DNA of 64,000 nucleotides from Hirsutella rhossiliensis (GCF_020360975.1 NW_025408672.1:3286001-3350000); one strand, 5' to 3'; positions 21,200-33,557 are shown, counted from the first letter of the stretch. The notes: generated by a model from the sequence alone, not told the origin. Program-made: numbers and translations.

Positions 21200-24100
21200 G
21201 GCCTCCTTTACTCCATCGCTTCTGATTCTTCCACGTCTTGCTGAGCCTGTAGGCGAGCATTTTGCGCTTCTTGTTTCGTCGGTCTGGGTTTGTTTTGTTG
21301 TGCTTCTCGAACTCTTTGATGGCGATGTGAGCGTTGACGACGTTGTGTAGTGGTTCCCATGTTGCCTGCTCAAGGTCGAAGCCTCTCCATAGTATATGGT
21401 ACTGGAAGCCTTTCTGTTTTGTGCGTTTCGAGTCCAGTATTTCTTCAATCGCCCAGAGTTTCTCCCCTTTGCATCTAGCGTTATTGGTGGGGCGGTGTGT
21501 TGTATTGGCCGGGGCGGGTCGTTTGGTGACGGTCGCAGGAGGTTGGTGTGAAATGAATTGTGAATTGAGTCTAGTTCATGTGGCAACTTCAGTTGGTAGG
21601 AGTGAGGGTTGAGCACGCGCTCGATTCGAAAAGGGCCAATGAACTTGTGATCTAGTTTTGGGATGGGTCGGGCTGAATCAATGTTGCGTGTGCTAAGTAG
21701 CACCATGTCTCCAACTCGGTAAGCTGGCGCCGGTGATCTATTTGCGTTGGCGAACTGCTCTTGTGAGGCTTGAGCTGAGAGCAGGTTTGTCCGAAGTAGA
21801 TCAGTGATTTCTTGCATCTTGGCGACAAATTCGTTCCCCTCGTTGCAGCGTTCTGCCAGGTCTTTGGATGCCGCGAGTGGTATTGCGCGAGGGGGGACCA
21901 AAGCTCATTCGGGGGGTGATAGCCTGTGTTCGCAAAAAATGGGGACATTCCCGTTGAATCGCTGACAACGTTACGGGCTGCGAATTCGGCCAATGGGAGC
22001 CACTCGTCCCAGTCGTCCTGAGCAAAGCTAACATATTGGCGAAGGTATTGTTCGAGAAATGAGTTAGCGTTTTCCGTCTGGCCGTCAGTTTCGGGGTGAT
22101 ATGCTGTAGAAAGGCTGATATTGATCCGTAGACGGTGGCAAACCGCTTTCCAGAATTCCGAGACAAACAGTGGTCCTCTATCAGACACGATTGAATCCGG
22201 TAGTCCATGGAGTTTCCAGACATCTCGTACGAAGAGTGTTGCCAAGTCATGTGTTTTCATGTCGGTCTTGCAGGGCGTGAAATGTCTGTCCTTTGACAGC
22301 CTATCGACTACCACCATGATTGCGTTGAATCCACGAGCTGTGCGCTGAATTGGGCCAATGAAGTCAACGGATAAGTCTCTCCATCTTTGCAAGGGAATTG
22401 GGAGCGGTTTCAATGTCCCCTGGTACCGCAACTGGGAGGTTTTGTTCCTCAGACATCCGTGGCAATTGCGTGTGAATTGTTTCGTATCGGCGCTAAGCTT
22501 TGGCCACCAATAAGAGCGTGAAATGAGTTCGTATAGCTTGTTTTTCCGGGTGGCCTGATTCGACGCTGTCATGGGCGAGTTGAGTGAGAAGGGTCCGTAG
22601 TTCGCCTGCGGGTACGTATAGCCTCTCTCGGAAATATAATCGGCCTTCGTTTATCATGCATTCCGATAGAGAAACTTCCTTTGAGTGGGGAATTCCATGG
22701 GGTTTGAGCATCTCGTCCCTGATTTTCATCCACCATTCGTCCTCCTCATAGCCCTTGTCTAGAAGTCTTGTGATTTTGTGGTTGATTGGTTCTGGCTGAA
22801 TTTCGTCAAGAATGGCGGGACATAGTGCAATCTCTTGTTCCCAGGAGAGATTTGCAAAGAGCTCTGAGAGCTCGGGGTCAAGCCTTAGTTGTTCTTGTAC
22901 AGAGGAGTCTATGTTGGAAGGCTTAAGCAGCGACTGTTGTTGGTACTGGATGCGGTCGTCATTTTCATCTTTCGGTAAGTCTTGTGATCTCCGTGTGAGT
23001 GAGTCAGGCTTTCCGTTCTCTTTCCAGGCACTGACTTGATAGCGAATTGGAACTGTGATAGGAATTCGCTCCACCTGACTTGTCGTCTTGAAAGTTGCTT
23101 GGTTGTCATGAAATATCGAAGGTTGGCATGGTCAGTGATGACTGTAATCTGGTGGTGTGTGCCTTGGAGTTCGGGTTTCCAGCATTCGAAGCAGCGTACA
23201 ATAGCCAAAAGTTCTTTGTCATATATCTCGTAATTGCACTCAGCGGGTCGTACTTCTTGGACATGAAAGCCACTGGGTGTAGCACTCCTTGATCGTCTTC
23301 CTGGGAGAGAATACCCGAAGACACAAAATCGGACGCGTCGCATTCGACAAACACTTCTCTTGCGGGGTCGAAGTGTCTGAGGATTGGCGCTGAAGTGAAG
23401 CTATTTTTGAGCATATCGAATGCTTCTTGGCAAGATGAAGTCCAGTTCCATTTGACTAGCTTCCGTGTCAGGGCAACAAGTGGTCGTACGATGCGTGAAA
23501 ATCCCTTGATGAACCGTCTGTAGAAATTTGAGAATCCTAAAAGGCTTGGACATCTTTGACATTGATAGGGCCTCCCAGTTGATGAGACAGTTGACTTTCT
23601 CTGGGTCCATCCGTACTCCAGTGGTTGAGATGATCATGCCCAGGTATTTGACTTCAGTAGTCTCGAATTCGCATTTCTTGACGTCAAGTTGTAGGCCTGC
23701 GGCTTCAAGTGCTTGGAGTACTGATTTGACGTGGAGTCTGTGGGTGGCAAGGTCGTCTGAGTAGATGAGAATGTCGTCGATGTAGGCCGTGCAATATCTA
23801 TCAAGGAATGGGCGTAAGACTTCGTTAATTCGAGCTTGAAAGGTAGCCGGGGCGTTTGATAGTCCAAAGGCATCACCATGCTCTCGAAGAGACCATATCT
23901 TGTGTTGAACGCCGTCATCCATTCCTGACCCTCCTTGATGCGGATTCGATTAAACGCTGCGACGACATCGAGTTTGGTGAAATACTTGGCTTGGCTTAGC
24001 TGGGAAAGGTCTCCTGGATCAACGGTAGGGGTAACGGTTCTTGATGGTTATCGCGTTAAGAGCTCGGTAGTCCACGCAAAAACGAAGGCCCCTCCTGGTT

Positions 24101-25200
24101 TCTTTGCAAATAACACTGGCGAGGCTGCCGGTGAGGTGCTAGCGCGTATGAAACCCTTATCAAGGTTTTCCTGAAGGAATTTCCGGAGGACGAGAAGTTC
24201 GTCTTGTGACATCCCGTACAGAGGTCCATGTGGTGGAGTCGTTCCAGGTTGAAGTTCAATTTCGTGGTCGCAGTCTCGGTGTGGGGAGTTTATCCGCTTC
24301 TGATTGGTCGAATGCTTTCAAAAATTCATGGTAGTGTTGGGGTACTTTTGTTGCAGGATCGATCAAAGTCTTGGGTTCGAGGGCTTTGTGAATGTCTTCG
24401 AGTGATGCCCTGAAAGGTACATATCGGCTGCCGTTTTCCGGGAAGCTCGGAGTTCCTGTGTTTGTTGGTCCTTGGGGTCAAGGGAGGTGATTCCGTCCTG
24501 TAGCTGGAGTTCTCGGTTCATCTTGTCCATGTCTGTGAGTGCAGAGTCGAATCGGACCCTTCGGCGTGCTTTAGGTTCTACGAAGGTGGAGGCTTCTGTG
24601 ATGACTCCAAGTTCAGCCAGCCTTTGTCGATCTCATACAGTGATAGTGAGAATACGTCGACGTCGCGGTTTTTGGTCAGCATATGGAATGCAGGCTGCGC
24701 CGACTCTTCGGGGATTGATGGGCGTGCCAGTATAGTCGTGGTTGCAGAAATTGACAAAGAGGAGCTCCAGAAACAGGCAGTTGGTATTGTCCTTTCTCCA
24801 TGCAGTATTTGCGGCAGTGATCAGAGTTGAAAGTGACCACATTCGTGCTCCAATTGACGATTGGGTTGTGATCTGTCAGCCAGGGTTTTCCGAGTATGAC
24901 ATTGTACTTCCCAAGCTTCGTTACGTAAAATAGCATCTTCTCCTGTGTCCCTTGATTTCCATGTTGAGTTTCACCACATGAGTGATATCGCCAGCCGAGG
25001 AGGGTCTTCCATCGACTACGTTCAGCCGGCGACGGTTTCGTAGTTCATAAAGCGTGAGTTTGTTGGCGTGCGCGAAGGATTCGTCTACAAACCCCTTTCC
25101 AGTGGCACCTGAGTCAAGCATTGCTTCGGTTTTAATCAGAGTGGAATTGTCTTCGATTAGGTTACAAGGCAGTAGCAAATGAGCTTGGTTAGTGTCCAGA
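21200..25200 (-). pseudogene. Gypsy Pol with chromodomain, frameshifted
   Basis: In minus-strand order: the protease site AMLDSGATGKGF (about 25100); RT with [15 protein letters not shown] (about 23770-23800); RNase H with [14 protein letters not shown] (about 23350) and [10 protein letters not shown]; an integrase zinc-binding region; and the integrase core with VDFIGP, SDRGPLF and TDGQTENAN (the D-D-E residues, all present, about 22400-22080). Last comes a chromodomain (KGFQYHILWRGFDLEQATWE, about 21460-21350), which in this clade directs insertion toward modified histones. Frame breaks occur between most domains. The integrase frame 22572-21652 is the longest open piece. Confidence 0.82.
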
Positions 25201-25259
25201 GAAGAGAGCAGTAGATCGCCCTTTTTCTTGCGTCTCCTGCGGCGACTTCCGTCGGAGAC

Positions 25260-26395
25260 TACACTTTTTCCGTCCTCCATGGTGCGGTGTCGCAATTGAG
25301 GGAACGATGTTTGCCTGAGCTGCACCAATGGCAGAGTCCATGCGCTGTGCAATAGGCTCTGCGTGCCGCTCTCTGCTTCCGTTTGGGGTCTACGACCAGA
25401 GGCGACATCTTTGGCCCCCAGGTGATGACGCTCAAATCCATTGAATCCCCGCCGTTAGAGGTCGTCGATTGTGGCGTAGTGGAGGTTGTAAGGTTGCATT
25501 GTGACTTGCTGAGTTGTCGGTGTTTTTCTTGAAGTAATTGGCATTGACTTGACGGCATTCGTTATCGCAGATACGGACAAGGTCCATAAATTGACTAATT
25601 TCGGTAGGAGTATCTTTGCCCTTAGTGAGAGAAAGTCTCCAGATAACGTTGTCGTGGAGGGCACGTCGGAGGTGAGCAATGAGCGCCCCACTATCCCAGT
25701 CGGTGAGCTTGGCGACGGCATACCATTCGGGAGGAATGTCGTAAGGGATCTATGGCCTTGTTTCATGTCAAAGATTTTGAGTTGGGCGGTAGCTTTAGCG
25801 TCAATATCCCCGAAGGCTGACTGAAGGGTGTTTTTATGGCATTGACATCGTCGAAGAGAACCACCCCATCTTTAATGTTGTAGCGGACTTGGTCATGTGC
25901 TTTGCCTTTAAGGCATGAGACGACATATCCCATACGTTGAGGTTCCGAGTTCCACCAATCTTTATTCATTTCGAGCTTCAACTCGAGGTGCTGGAGGAAA
26001 TTCGGCAGAAGCGTGGGTCCTCTCCGGTGAAGGCCTCAGGATCAGGGTGTTCTGGTGTGCGGTGTGAAGCTCCTTTGACTGAATGATCTTTATGTACGCT
26101 TCATTTTCTGCCATAAGACGGGCGATCATTGCGTCTCCATCACTTTTAGAAATGAGCGTGTTTTCTAGGCGGGTTTGGAGGTCCTCCATTGCCCTATTTG
26201 TCGTCGTGGTCGAGGCACGTAGTGAATCGATTACCGCTTGCATACTGTATGCGGCATTGCATACGAGGAAGACTTCTTTCATGAGACCGGCTGGGTTAGC
26301 AACAAAGGCATTTCGGAACGTTTCATCGGTATTGCTGGCGTTGAGGAGGGGGCAGGGGGGCACTCGATCGACGGGTGTGGGGTAGCGGTAGCCAT
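25260..26395 (-). pseudogene. Gypsy Gag, frameshifted
   Basis: A start codon lies at 26395. The Gag core (NKDWWNSEPQRMGYVVSCLK near 25940) and the zinc knuckle CHWCSSGKHRSLNC (about 25300-25340) are spread over three frames. The CCHC spacing C-x2-C-x4-H-x4-C is intact, so nucleic-acid binding was preserved until the frame broke. Confidence 0.7.
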
Positions 26396-26642
26396 TGGGT
26401 TGTTGACGGTGATGGCTATAGTGCAGGTGGCGTTCGACAGTTTCGTTACGTTTTAGTTGACTTTGCGATTGTGATTTGTTGGTTTGTTGGTTTGCTGATT
26501 CGTTGATTGGTGAATTTGGTGCGGTGGTGGTGGTTTAGGTGGAAATTTGGTTGCAGGGTGTTTTGGTGAGGTTAGAGGTATCGAAATCAATAGTCACGTC
26601 GCGGACAGTGGTCTATTGAGGAAGGGTAGTCGGTAGACAATA

Positions 26643-26805
26643 TGTGACGGTACAAGTGCACGAACAAGGTCGAGTGCGACTTGGGTAAAGTGATTGTCTA
26701 CAAGAGAGAAAGAGGTTCCTAAGGAAGACTCTGACTTTCGCTATTTACATGAATAAAAGCGGGACCTTTCATAAAGTATGAAAGTCACATGATCGTTCCC
26801 TCACA
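26643..26805 (-). repeat. 5' LTR of gypsy element (163 bp)
   Basis: TG...CA-bounded repeat. On the minus strand Gag follows it after about 250 bp. Confidence 0.88.
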
Positions 26806-26880
26806 AGAACGTCCCATTGTGGGCTAGGGTTGGACAGTCTATAAGGTGTTTCTACTTCAGCTACAGGTCTTGGGGTCGCT
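26806..26880 (-). pseudogene. Exon fragment of the split host gene
   Basis: Between the gypsy and copia insertions, the minus strand has a possible 3' splice site (GAAGTAG) followed by an open frame reading KHLIDCPTLAHNGT up to the gypsy LTR. It is in frame with LTSSVNGPQTSR on the far side (21031). This is consistent with one exon cut by the gypsy insertion. Confidence 0.4.
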
Positions 26881-26885
26881 ATAAA

Positions 26886-27161
26886 TCTCGCGAAGAGAGG
26901 GTGCAAGTGATGAATAGATTATGTTTTTTGTCCTTCTGTTATTCCTCCTCTCTAACAAAAAGTGACTTCTTATAGTTCTGTCACTTGTCTGTGGTGGCGA
27001 TGTCGCCACCCAGGCCGCCTAGATGACGTTGTCTGTTGTCATCTAGAAGGTTCGATACCACCGCTTACCAACGACATTATTCATCCTTCTCAGTCACCTT
27101 TGCTAGAGTCAGCCCGACTAGGTAACCCTCGGACTTAGATCGTTAACCCGTTTTCACGACA
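26886..27161 (-). repeat. 3' LTR of copia B (276 bp)
   Basis: On the minus strand it runs from TGTCGTG to CGCGAGA, so the terminal pair is TG...GA rather than TG...CA. It has an ACTATAAGAAG TATA-like box and two small hairpins, CTAGATGAC...GTCATCTAG and GTGGCGA-CA-TCGCCAC. Confidence 0.88.
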
Positions 27162-27265
27162 CACCCCCTTAGCTATAGCCTATCCCGATCGGGTGTAGCT
27201 AAAAAGCCTTTAAGGGCAACGATCGAAGGGCCGATCGACCGGTGTGAATAGGAGATACGAATGCT

Positions 27266-30200
27266 TTACCTTCCCGGCGGCATAGGCTTCCTATGGTCTT
27301 TGATCTGGTCTCGGAGGTCTTCTAACCGGGCCTCTAGGCGTAGCCGCTCCCTGAGATCTTCGAGCCCAATCATCCTTTGGAACTCGAAGAGTTTCTGCTT
27401 TGGCAGAGCTTTGGTCAAGCCATCGGCTTTCATATGTGCCGTGGGGACCCAACGGACCCGGATTCGGCCTTCCTGGCATTCCTGACGTAGCCAGTGTTGA
27501 TGGATATCGACATGCCTTAGCCGTGTAGATAGCTTCGCGCTTCCTTCTTCGAGGAGCCTGATTGTCTGCGAGTTATCACACTCTACTAGCAACGGCAAGG
27601 GGATCCGAATCCATAAAGACGTCAACAACCGGCTTAAGAAGATTGCTTCTTTGAGGCTTCTGAAAGAGCTAGGAGCTCCGCCTCTGTGCTCGACGTTGTG
27701 ACTGTGGCTTGCTTCGAGGCTTTCCACGCAATGGTTCCCCCGAATAGGGTCATAACGTAGCCTTGAGAGCTCTTTCTGTCAAGAGAATTGTCTGCAAATG
27801 ATGCATCACTCGAACAAAGAAACAGTTCGACTTTCTTTGAGCCCCCAAGCCTTATGCCATACGAACGCGTGCCGTAGAGATAAAGGATGACTCTGTCTAC
27901 GGCTCGTTGGTGTGATTCGTCCGGGTTCTGGTTGTGGCGGGCTAGCCGGGAGACTGCAAATGCAATATCCGGCCTCGTGGAAATGGCTGAAAAGAGCACA
28001 GATCCGACCTTCTGGAGATATTGATGTATCTCCCTTTGGGTTGCTTGGCTAGAAGCCGGAAGGAGCTCTTCGTTCGTGACCATCGGAGTGTCTGGGAGCT
28101 TTGAATGACCTAGGCTTTCGTGAACGTACTTATGAGCTATCTTGTCGATATACGGATCCTGGGTCAGCCAGATCGTTCGATGGGGCCGATCCCGGAGGAT
28201 GTGTATCCCTAGAAACCATTTAGGTTCCCCTAGGAAGCTCATTTTATAGCGTTCTTCGAGCCTTTGTATGGCTTCCTTAGCTAAGCCTTCATCTTCCTTT
28301 CGGTAGGCCCAGATAATGTCGTCCACGTAGAAAAAGACGGTCACGGCACCCTTCATCATCACACAGGGTTCCTGAGGGACTTTCTTGAACCCCAGCTCTT
28401 CGAGGGAGCCTGTGAGGTGCTGTTGCCAAAGAAGGGGGGATCGGCGTAGACCGTAGAGAGCTTTCCGAAGCCGTAGCACCTTTCCGGGTTTCTGGAAGCC
28501 CGGCGGCATCCTCATAAAGACGATTTCTTCCTCTTCAAGGGGGCAATTGACAAATGCGTTGACAGCATCCATCTGATCAAGCTCGAGGTCATACTCGGCG
28601 GCAATGGCCATGAGGGTCCGAAAAGACATCCCGGCTAAGGTTGTGGACCGGGTCGGAAGGTCCCCCCTTTTCTGTTGGTTGCCGCAAACGACAAGCCGGG
28701 CTTTGCACTTCTGAAGAAGTCCGTGCTTATCTGTCTTATAGATGAATACCCACTTGCATCCGAGAACCTGGTGGCCGGCAACCCTTTCCAAGAAATCTCT
28801 TCAAAGGAGCCCATTTCCTCATGTGAGGCAAGATGATCTTGTTGGGCTTGGGCGAATTCCTCCCTATAAGGGTGATTCTCGAGTTGTTGCTGGGTTTCTG
28901 GGGATCCGGGAGATCTCTTGTGGACCTTGGTGGGCTTCTTTGTGGCCTGAAGAGCCTCCCTGCTGTAAATGCTCCGCGGCATCCGTCTTGGATGGGCGTA
29001 GGATTAAAGTCCGAAAATCGGTCCGATCGGTCGAAAAACGGGTCTTCCTGTCCTATCCCTGTCTGATCAGACGCTTCATTGGCTTTGCAGAGCAGGGCCG
29101 AAAAAACAGCCGCTGTAGGATTTGCCGGAAAGTGAGGTTTTTCCACCCCCTCACGGAGTGCGGCTTTTCCCCCCCCTCAGGGGTAGCGACAGGAAGATGG
29201 ACTGAAAAGACTGCCTCTGGTTCGTCTTCTGGATCCGCTGTTGTGGGAGGCGTAAGAAGGCCAGCTTCTTCGAGAGCTCTAGCCTTCTCGTAGTCTTCCT
29301 TTTCCTGTTCTTCGCTTCGGTCTTCTTCTTCTTGGGTCATTACGACAATCGTGCTTCCTGCAGTGCTTTCTGCGTCGAGGTCTTCGATATCGGTTTCTTC
29401 ATCGGTTTCTTCATCGAGAGCTTCTTGGTTACCTCTCTGATCCTCCGGGATCTCTATCTTCTGGATAAGCTCTTCGATGCCTGATAGCAGCGATTGTTGC
29501 TCGAGCTTTCCGTCGAAGAAGGTATGTTCGTCGAAAACAACGTCTCTTGTCGAGACAACCCTCTTAAGATATGGAATCCAGATCCGGAAGATATTCGTAG
29601 AATTATAACCGACAAGATACCCAATATGAGCCCTCGGGTCAAGCTTCCGCAGTTTGTCCCTTTTCAATTGGGCGTTTGCAGTCATCGCGTAGGCCCTGCA
29701 ACCGTAAGCCCGAAGATGTGACAGTTGGGCATTCTTGCCTGTGAACAGCTCGATCGGGGACTTCCATTCAAGTTCTTCTTCGGCCCCTGGCTTCGCGTCG
29801 GGCTCCGGAGCGTCGGACCCGGCGTTGATTTGGACCCTCGGCTCTCTTGGAGTTCGATTTCGAAGATAACATGCGGCTTCCACGATCTCTTTCCAGAGGT
29901 TATGCGGGAGCCTTGAAGCGATTCTCATCACCCTGCCTCTTTCTATAGAAAGGCCTCCTGATCTTTCGGCCCTCCATTCTGGGATTGGGTGTTTGAAGCC
30001 GATCTTTCCGCTGAAATGCCCTTCTTTCGTAACCATGCTGTGATCTTCTTCGTAAAGAGCTCCCATCTGAGCGTACGATCTTCACTTCGAAGCCGTATCG
30101 GTCTTTCATCCAATGGACAAAATCCTCAACACAGCCCAATTATGCTTCTCTTGGTAGGTCCGCATAAAATAGGGGAAAACCATTCCTGTAAAGGCGTCTG

Positions 30201-30984
30201 TGATAAACATCACACGGACGAAGTCTTCGTGGTCTGCAGAAAGGTCGGTCCAGTCGATCCAAATCTCGTGACAAGGGCGATTTCTTTCCCGGTCAGGGGG
30301 TCTGCGGGAAATTTGTTTCCTGGCCTTCCCCTGAGCACAGAATTCGCACTCCACAGTCTTTGGCCCCTTGATTCGAACCCCGTTCCGAAGGCCTAGCTTG
30401 TGGAGGGCCAGTGGGCCCGGGTGACCGAGGCGGGCGTGCCAGAGGTTGCCGTCTCCTTGGCTGGCCGGGCGAGGGTCTTTGGTCCCGGCCCTGCGAGGTT
30501 TTGTTGCTTGGAAAACTGTGTCGAAATTGACGGTCTCCGCTCCTGCTGTTGGCCTGAACTCCAGGACGAATTGTCGGTATTTCCTTTGAAGAATCCCTAT
30601 CGTCTGATTCCGCCGTACTAGCCTCGTAGGCTCCGAGAAGGTGTCCCAATAGATTCCTTCATCTCGTAGGGTTTGGAAGGAAATCAGGCTCGTTGAAAAG
30701 CTTGGGCAGTAAGCTACCTTTTTCAGCCGAAGTATTTGGAATGATCCGTCCGGTAAGGTCATCGTGAAATTAACCCTGCCGTACCCCTCAATCCGGACTT
30801 CTGATTCCCCTGTGATTAGGTAGTCTTTCTGGGCCTTTCTGAATGACCGGAATCGGCTGAGTGTGTTACACACGTGAAGGGAAGCTCCTGAGTCAAGCAT
30901 CGCGGATAGGCGGAGCGGGTATTCCGACGCTGCCACCGATGACCCGGCTGGGTAGACGAAAGCCGGATTGGCCGTCCCAACCAT
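27266..30984 (-). pseudogene. Copia B Pol, frameshifted
   Basis: In order on the minus strand: protease AMLDSGASLHVCN (about 30900), pre-integrase LWHARLGHPGPLALHKL and CEFCAQGKARK (about 30420-30330), and the integrase start EIWIDWTDLS. A shift near 30100 separates the remaining integrase (SPIELFTGKNAQLSHLRAYG, about 29760-29690). The reverse transcriptase occupies 28791-27634 in one long frame with VNAFVNCPL and FFYVDDIIWAY at its active site. RNase H follows (LFLCSSDASFADN, ATVTTSSTEAELLALSEASK) and shifts near 27700 to end with LRHVDIHQHWLRQE and GLTKALPK near 27400. The RT core looks catalytically complete; at least three frameshifts break Pol as a whole. Confidence 0.85.
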
Positions 30985-31847
30985 CCTTCCTCGAACTCGG
31001 GTCGCTGGTTGCTATTTCCAATCTTTCTGGCTTGCCCGGATATCTTCAACCTTCTTCCGTAGGTCGGGACTATCCTCGACAGCTTTCTGGGCTTTCTTGC
31101 ATAGCCTTTCAGATCGATTGAAATGGCCTGGCCGCAATTCCTCGAAGACTTGCCAGCAACCCTCAAGCTCGTGACTGTCAAGACCACAAGCTGGGCAACG
31201 GTCTTTGTCATATGCTTCCTTCCTCTTCTTCCGTGGCGTGGAATCTTCTTTCGGACTGGCCTGAAAGCCGGCTCCTCTTTTGACCGTTCCAGGGGCCGTT
31301 ATTGGGTTCAATTCGACGATTTCCCTGATCTGGCGAGCTGCTTCCTGATAGGTCCATCTTTCTTCTAGGTATTGTTTTTGTCGCTTTGGAGGTTCTCGAT
31401 GAAGCCCTGGCCTATGTGCTTGATAGATCTTGAACTGGATGGCGGCGGCTTCTTCGTTCAGCCTCTTGCTTCCGCGGATAAATATAGCCGAAAAGCCGTC
31501 GGAAAGGGGCTTAATCAGGCTAGCTATGTCTCGCAGCCATTGGCCAGTCACAGCCTCCACGAGGAAGTACTGTTCAGCTTCTCCCATGATTTCCTCCCAT
31601 CTGGCGAGCCAGGTAGAGATATTCTTCGTCGGAAAAGCTCGAAGATGGATCGTATACTGGGCTCGGATACGTTCCATCATATAGCCCCTCGTTGGGGCTG
31701 TCGAGGCCTCGAGCTTTAAAAACCACTCCCGAAGAGTCTCGTCGTCGTGAAGAGAGGTCAACTTCGCTTTGCTAATCGTTTCCGTAATCGTCGTACGGGC
31801 TGCTGTGACGAGCCTCGTCTCGTAGAGGTATTCCTTTCGGCGACCTT

Positions 31848-32069
31848 TGTCACGACCCTGGGCGCCAGCGTAGAGCCGCCAGCGCAGCACCTCACCAGTG
31901 TCACGTGCCCAAGCAGCATCACGTGCCCACGCGCGACCTCGTGTCTATATAAGGGCCCGCTCGGTCGTGTAGTCTAGTCTTCCTTTCTTGCTCCTTAGCT
32001 TTGAGTCTTTGTTCATAGTGCCAATACATCTTTATAGCCGTCAAGGCTCGTATGTGCCTGGCCGTAACA
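31848..32069 (+). repeat. 5' LTR of TRIM-like element (222 bp)
   Basis: It runs from TGTCACGACC to GGCCGTAACA and contains a TATA box TCTATATAAGGG about 100 bp in. Confidence 0.9.
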
Positions 32070-32947
32070 CTACTCAAAGCTCAATCTTCGCGTGCCCCGC
32101 GAAACAAATATAGGCAACCTTCGCGTGCCCCGCGATAAACAAATAGGCACCCACAACCTGGTCCTTCGCGCTGGACTGAAAACTCGTGCACTCCGACCGA
32201 CCGTTGACCCGTTGCACTAAGGACTGTGCCCTGACTCAACACCGACCGACCCTCCTGTGTGTGATCAGGAGCCCGACCGATTCGCTTCGTTAAGGACTGC
32301 GTTGCGAATCACTTCCGACCCCTCTGTATGTGATCAGAGGGTTGACTGTCCGTGAGGACACTCGACCAAGCCCTCCGAAGGTACTGGAGGCACCTGTCGA
32401 CTCGTCTGCGTGTGCAGCTCGGCTCGGCCTTGACCCGCGCACGCACTAAGGACTGTGCAGCGCATCGACCCGTTCCTCTTCCTAAAGACTGGAAAGGAAC
32501 AACCTCCGCCTGTCGACTTGACCCTCCTGTGTGTGATCAGGAGGTTTGGCCCACCGATTCGCTTCGTGTTGGATTCGACCCCGACTCGCCCTTGACTAGG
32601 TGATGCCGAAGAAACTCGACTACGGACCCCCGACAAGGAAGTCAGTCCGTACGGCATCGCAAGTGCCTGATCAAGGCCCTCGACCCAAGACCAAGACCAA
32701 GACTCGACCCCGATTCTCCAGCTGCAAGAGGAGACGTCGGCCTCAATCGAAGACCCGCCAACGATGGCCCAAGTGACGGCTCAGCTGGCCGCCCGTCAAC
32801 CTGCAATACTGGATCGAATGTGCTGCAGCGGAGGAGGGCTGCGAGGAACGAGACGATGACGACACAGCAGAGAAAGCCGTGAAACCAAGAAGCCGCCGCC
32901 ACGACGACTACCTTGATACGCATATCAAGGCCTTAGACGGGGGGCAG

Positions 32948-33169
32948 TGTCACGACCCTGGGCGCCAGCGTAGAGCCGCCAGCGCAGCACCTCACCAGTG
33001 TCACGTGCCCAAGCAGCATCACGTGCCCACGCGCGACCTCGTGTCTATATAAGGGCCCGCTCGGTCGTGTAGTCTAGTCTTCCTTTCTTGCTCCTTAGCT
33101 TTGAGTCTTTGTTCATAGTGCCAATACATCTTTATAGCCGTCAAGGCTCGTATGTGCCTGGCCGTAACA
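32948..33169 (+). repeat. 3' LTR of TRIM-like element (222 bp)
   Basis: Identical by eye to 31848-32069, suggesting a recent insertion. Confidence 0.9.
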
Positions 33170-33543
33170 ACCTTCGTAGTCCCTCGATGCTTCAGAATAA
33201 GCCTTCTGCTGGCCTGCATTCAGATCAGCAAATCTTTCAGCCTCAGCGTTGAAATCACTGAATTCGGGGCGTTCAGGTAGTTCAAGGGGGGTCTTGTCAT
33301 GTTCGAAGATGAGCTTGTGGATGGTCTTGTCCACACGGGCCCGAAGCTCTTTAGCCACTTATCCCAATCCTGAGGCTCCGTAAGAATCGTGCGCTGGATG
33401 GTGTCCTTCGACATCTTGGTTGAAGCAGAAAGAAGGATTAAGGAGTGAGAAAGGGGGCATAAGGTGTCTTAATCGACGATAAGTTCAATCGAGAACGGCT
33501 GTGGAAGAATGCAGCAGCCGGAAGTTACAGAAACACTGTTTCT

Positions 33544-33557
33544 CCCGGGCTCATAAC
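33544..33557 (-). promoter_or_regulatory. Primer-binding site of copia B
   Basis: On the minus strand GTTATGAGCCCGGG follows the LTR directly. It is complementary to the initiator tRNA-Met anticodon arm and matches the site at 1860. Confidence 0.7.

Larger units (their letters stand above)
21033..26805 (-). mobile_element. Ty3/gypsy chromovirus, two LTRs
   Basis: The element is 5773 bp with 163-bp LTRs that look identical by eye. It reads right to left: Gag, protease, RT, RNase H, integrase and chromodomain. A purine tract (AAGGAGGCCCATG) sits just before the 3' LTR. The bases flanking the element are TCAAC on the left and AGAAC on the right, so a clean 5-bp target duplication is not visible. 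Confidence 0.85.
31848..33169 (+). mobile_element. Non-autonomous LTR element (TRIM-like)
   Basis: Two 222-bp LTRs, identical by eye, enclose an 878-bp interior without any retroviral domain. A 5-bp target duplication ACCTT flanks it (31843-31847 and 33170-33174). A G-rich purine tract (GACGGGGGGCAG) precedes the right LTR, which fixes the plus orientation. The interior has short repeated blocks (CCTCCTGTGTGTGATCAGGA near 32250 and 32520; CTTCGCGTGCCCCGCG near 32088 and 32119). It must use proteins of another element. Confidence 0.88.
31012..33417 (-). pseudogene. Copia B Gag, split by LTR element
   Basis: Gag starts at 33417 (MSKDTIQRTILTEPQDWDKWLK, then a frameshift into ELRARVDKTIHKLIFEHDK). 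It reaches YSEASRDYEG at 33175, where the nested element begins, and resumes at 31843 with RRKEYLYETRLVTAARTT. The frame then stays open to 31012 and includes the zinc knuckle CPACGLDSHELEGC (C-x2-C-x4-H-x4-C, about 31160-31200). Joining across the nested element with one ACCTT target copy removed keeps the reading frame. Confidence 0.8.
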
